Source: Nitrospirota bacterium
Lineage (GTDB): Bacteria; Nitrospirota; CAKKRA01; 9FT-COMBO-42-15
Direction: 5' to 3'
Assembly: GCA_023248415.1 (NCBI GenBank)
Contig: JAHFEP010000001.1
Location: 18,344 to 36,130 of the forward strand
Length of the DNA stretch: 17,787 nt
Shown here piece by piece: positions 16,721 through 17,787 of this stretch (position 1 is the first letter of the stretch; the number at the start of each line of letters is the position of its first letter). The position numbers were made by a program, and so were the translations under genes. The notes below the pieces were generated by a model. That model saw only the letters and a list, made by a program, of their open reading frames with translations. It had not been told where the DNA came from and ran no database searches.

Positions 16721-17464
16721 TTATGGGATAATTATTGTATCACCTGGTTTCAATACGATGTTGTCCTCAGGCCTGCTGCCTGAGATTATCTTCTTGTATC
16801 TTACCTTTATTTTTTCTTCTTTTTCACCGTTCCTTCTTAATACAACCATGCTGTTAGGCGATGCCCAGTTTGTAAATCCGCCTGCCAATGAAACTGCCTG
16901 TAATACTGAGATATTGCTCTTGAGTTGGTATCTCCCAGGCCTTGCAATTTCACCAAGTATGTAGATATAGTAGCTGTTAATCTCTGCCACAATAACAGTC
17001 ACATTTGGAAGCTCTTCATATTCCTTAAGCCTTTTTTCAATATCTTCTTTTAATTGTTTTGCTGTTAAACCTGCCGCATGGATATCGCCTATTAATGGCA
17101 GTGATATCTTGCCATCAGGCCTGACAACTACCCTTGGGCGGGAAAGTATCTCATTTCTCCATACCATTATCTCAAGGGCATCCTCTGAGCCTATGATATA
17201 TTCATCTACAGCAACACTCCCCTTTTTTTCTTCAGGTTGCTTAATATCCTTATTTGCCGTAGATGCAGCAGTCTGTTTATTATCTGAACTTTTTGTTTCT
17301 GCTGCTTTTGCTGTATCATCTTTCACTGCAACATCTTTTTCCTTTTCTTGTAATACTGATACATCCTCACCTATTGCATCCTCATTCTTTACAACCTTTT
17401 TTGAACAGCCAAAGGTTAATATCATAAATCCAGCTACTATTAATATTATTGCTCTATTAAACAT
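16721..17464 (-). CDS. Short OPX polysaccharide export lipoprotein (Wza-like, Poly_export plus SLBB)
   Basis: OPX proteins form the periplasmic or outer-membrane part of exopolysaccharide export. The 247 residues start with a hydrophobic signal (4-19) and a probable lipid-bearing C20 in ILTFGC; T-F-G at -3 to -1 is a loose lipobox. Residues about 22-85 are a charged, Lys/Asp/Ala/Ser-rich linker. A polysaccharide-export domain (about 87-163, from VDEYIIGSEDALEIMVWRN) and one SLBB domain (about 164-245, ILGEIARPGRYQL to LKPGDTIIIP) follow. The chain stops right after SLBB and lacks the extra domains and C-terminal membrane helix with which Wza makes its own outer-membrane pore. GGAG 9 bases before ATG 17464 supports the start. 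The beta-barrel gene follows after 19 bases. Confidence 0.94.
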   Translation of the reverse strand: MFNRAIILIVAGFMILTFGCSKKVVKNEDAIGEDVSVLQEKEKDVAVKDDTAKAAETKSSDNKQTAASTANKDIKQPEEKKGSVAVDEYIIGSEDALEIMVWRNEILSRPRVVVRPDGKISLPLIGDIHAAGLTAKQLKEDIEKRLKEYEELPNVTVIVAEINSYYIYILGEIARPGRYQLKSNISVLQAVSLAGGFTNWASPNSMVVLRRNGEKEEKIKVRYKKIISGSRPEDNIVLKPGDTIIIP

Positions 17465-17485
17465 TATACTCTTCTCCGTATATTT

Positions 17486-17787
17486 CTAATTAGGCAAACA
17501 GACCTTATTTCCTCCTGCATCCTTTGCCCTGTTTATCATCTCATTTGCATTGTTTACAAGATTTTTTAACTCATTTGAATGGGTCGGGAAGCACGCAGCG
17601 CCTATGCTTATTGTCTTTTTAATCGTACCATTATTCTTTGAAAAGGTGTAGCTTTCCACCCTGTTCCTTATCCTTTCTGCAACTGTAAGAGTACAGCTTG
17701 TTTCTGCATGAGGAAGTATCACATAAAAATTATTCTTATTCATTCTTCCAATTGTATCTGTAACACGCACCTCATCGCTTATAATCT
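17486..17787 (-). CDS. Degenerate GGDEF-domain protein, C-terminal part (partial, N-terminus outside window)
   Basis: About 100 C-terminal residues are visible and align with the GGDEF (diguanylate cyclase) fold: RVTDTIGRMNKNNFYVILP, then the AERIRNRVE helix, TISIGAACFP, and a last helix ANEMINRAKDAGGNKV. The catalytic GGDEF is replaced by NKNNF (17726-17740), so glycine, aspartate and glutamate are all lost and cyclase activity is not expected. An RxxD motif (RVTD, 17756-17767) remains exactly five residues before it, the spacing of the c-di-GMP inhibitory site. In the last helix the usual AD-ALY is AN-EMI, also degenerate. Upstream domains lie beyond the window. The gene ends 21 bases before the OPX gene, so it is probably in the same operon. 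Role inferred: c-di-GMP receptor for the export locus. Confidence 0.85.
   Translation of the reverse strand, partial: IISDEVRVTDTIGRMNKNNFYVILPHAETSCTLTVAERIRNRVESYTFSKNNGTIKKTISIGAACFPTHSNELKNLVNNANEMINRAKDAGGNKVCLPN

Overview
This is a gene-dense, moderately AT-rich bacterial window. An exopolysaccharide export locus with a signal-bearing export lipoprotein and an outer-membrane beta-barrel indicates a two-membrane (Gram-negative type) organism. The family flavour of Lon, SMC, GalU and the sugar transferase, together with noncoding-style repeat words (GGCTAAA heptads and a TCAAATCTCA tandem repeat), would fit a deltaproteobacterial, Nitrospirota-like or similar uncultured lineage. That placement is an impression, not a demonstrated assignment. 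No tRNA, rRNA, CRISPR array or transposase was seen.

Layout. At the left edge a response regulator (minus strand, cut by the window) is divergent from rnr (RNase R, plus strand). A 52-base divergent control region lies between them, with a near-consensus promoter and a 14-base palindrome. After rnr comes the largest gap in the window (about 194 bases), which carries a large imperfect hairpin of 7-base units, and then smc (plus strand). smc converges with a minus-strand block and ends only 3 bases from it.

From 6435 to the right edge everything is on the minus strand, with gaps of at most 42 bases. In transcription order, right to left, the genes are: a degenerate GGDEF-domain protein (cut by the window); a short Wza/OPX-type export lipoprotein; a predicted outer-membrane beta-barrel; a Wzc-type chain-length protein; a separate BY-type tyrosine kinase; a polyprenyl-phosphate sugar transferase; galU; hsp20; lon; thiL; and a DUF2062 membrane protein.

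How the genes work together (inference). The sugar transferase starts repeat-unit assembly on the lipid carrier and GalU supplies UDP-glucose. The chain-length protein and kinase control polymer length and export. The short OPX protein plus the beta-barrel probably form the outer-membrane exit. The GGDEF-like protein just upstream has lost the cyclase motif (NKNNF in place of GGDEF) but keeps an RxxD motif at exactly the inhibitory-site spacing. It is therefore a good candidate for a c-di-GMP receptor gating this export system. galU has its own likely promoter and no visible Shine-Dalgarno. It leads a downstream set in which hsp20 and lon overlap by 4 bases, so sugar-nucleotide supply and protein quality control may be co-transcribed.
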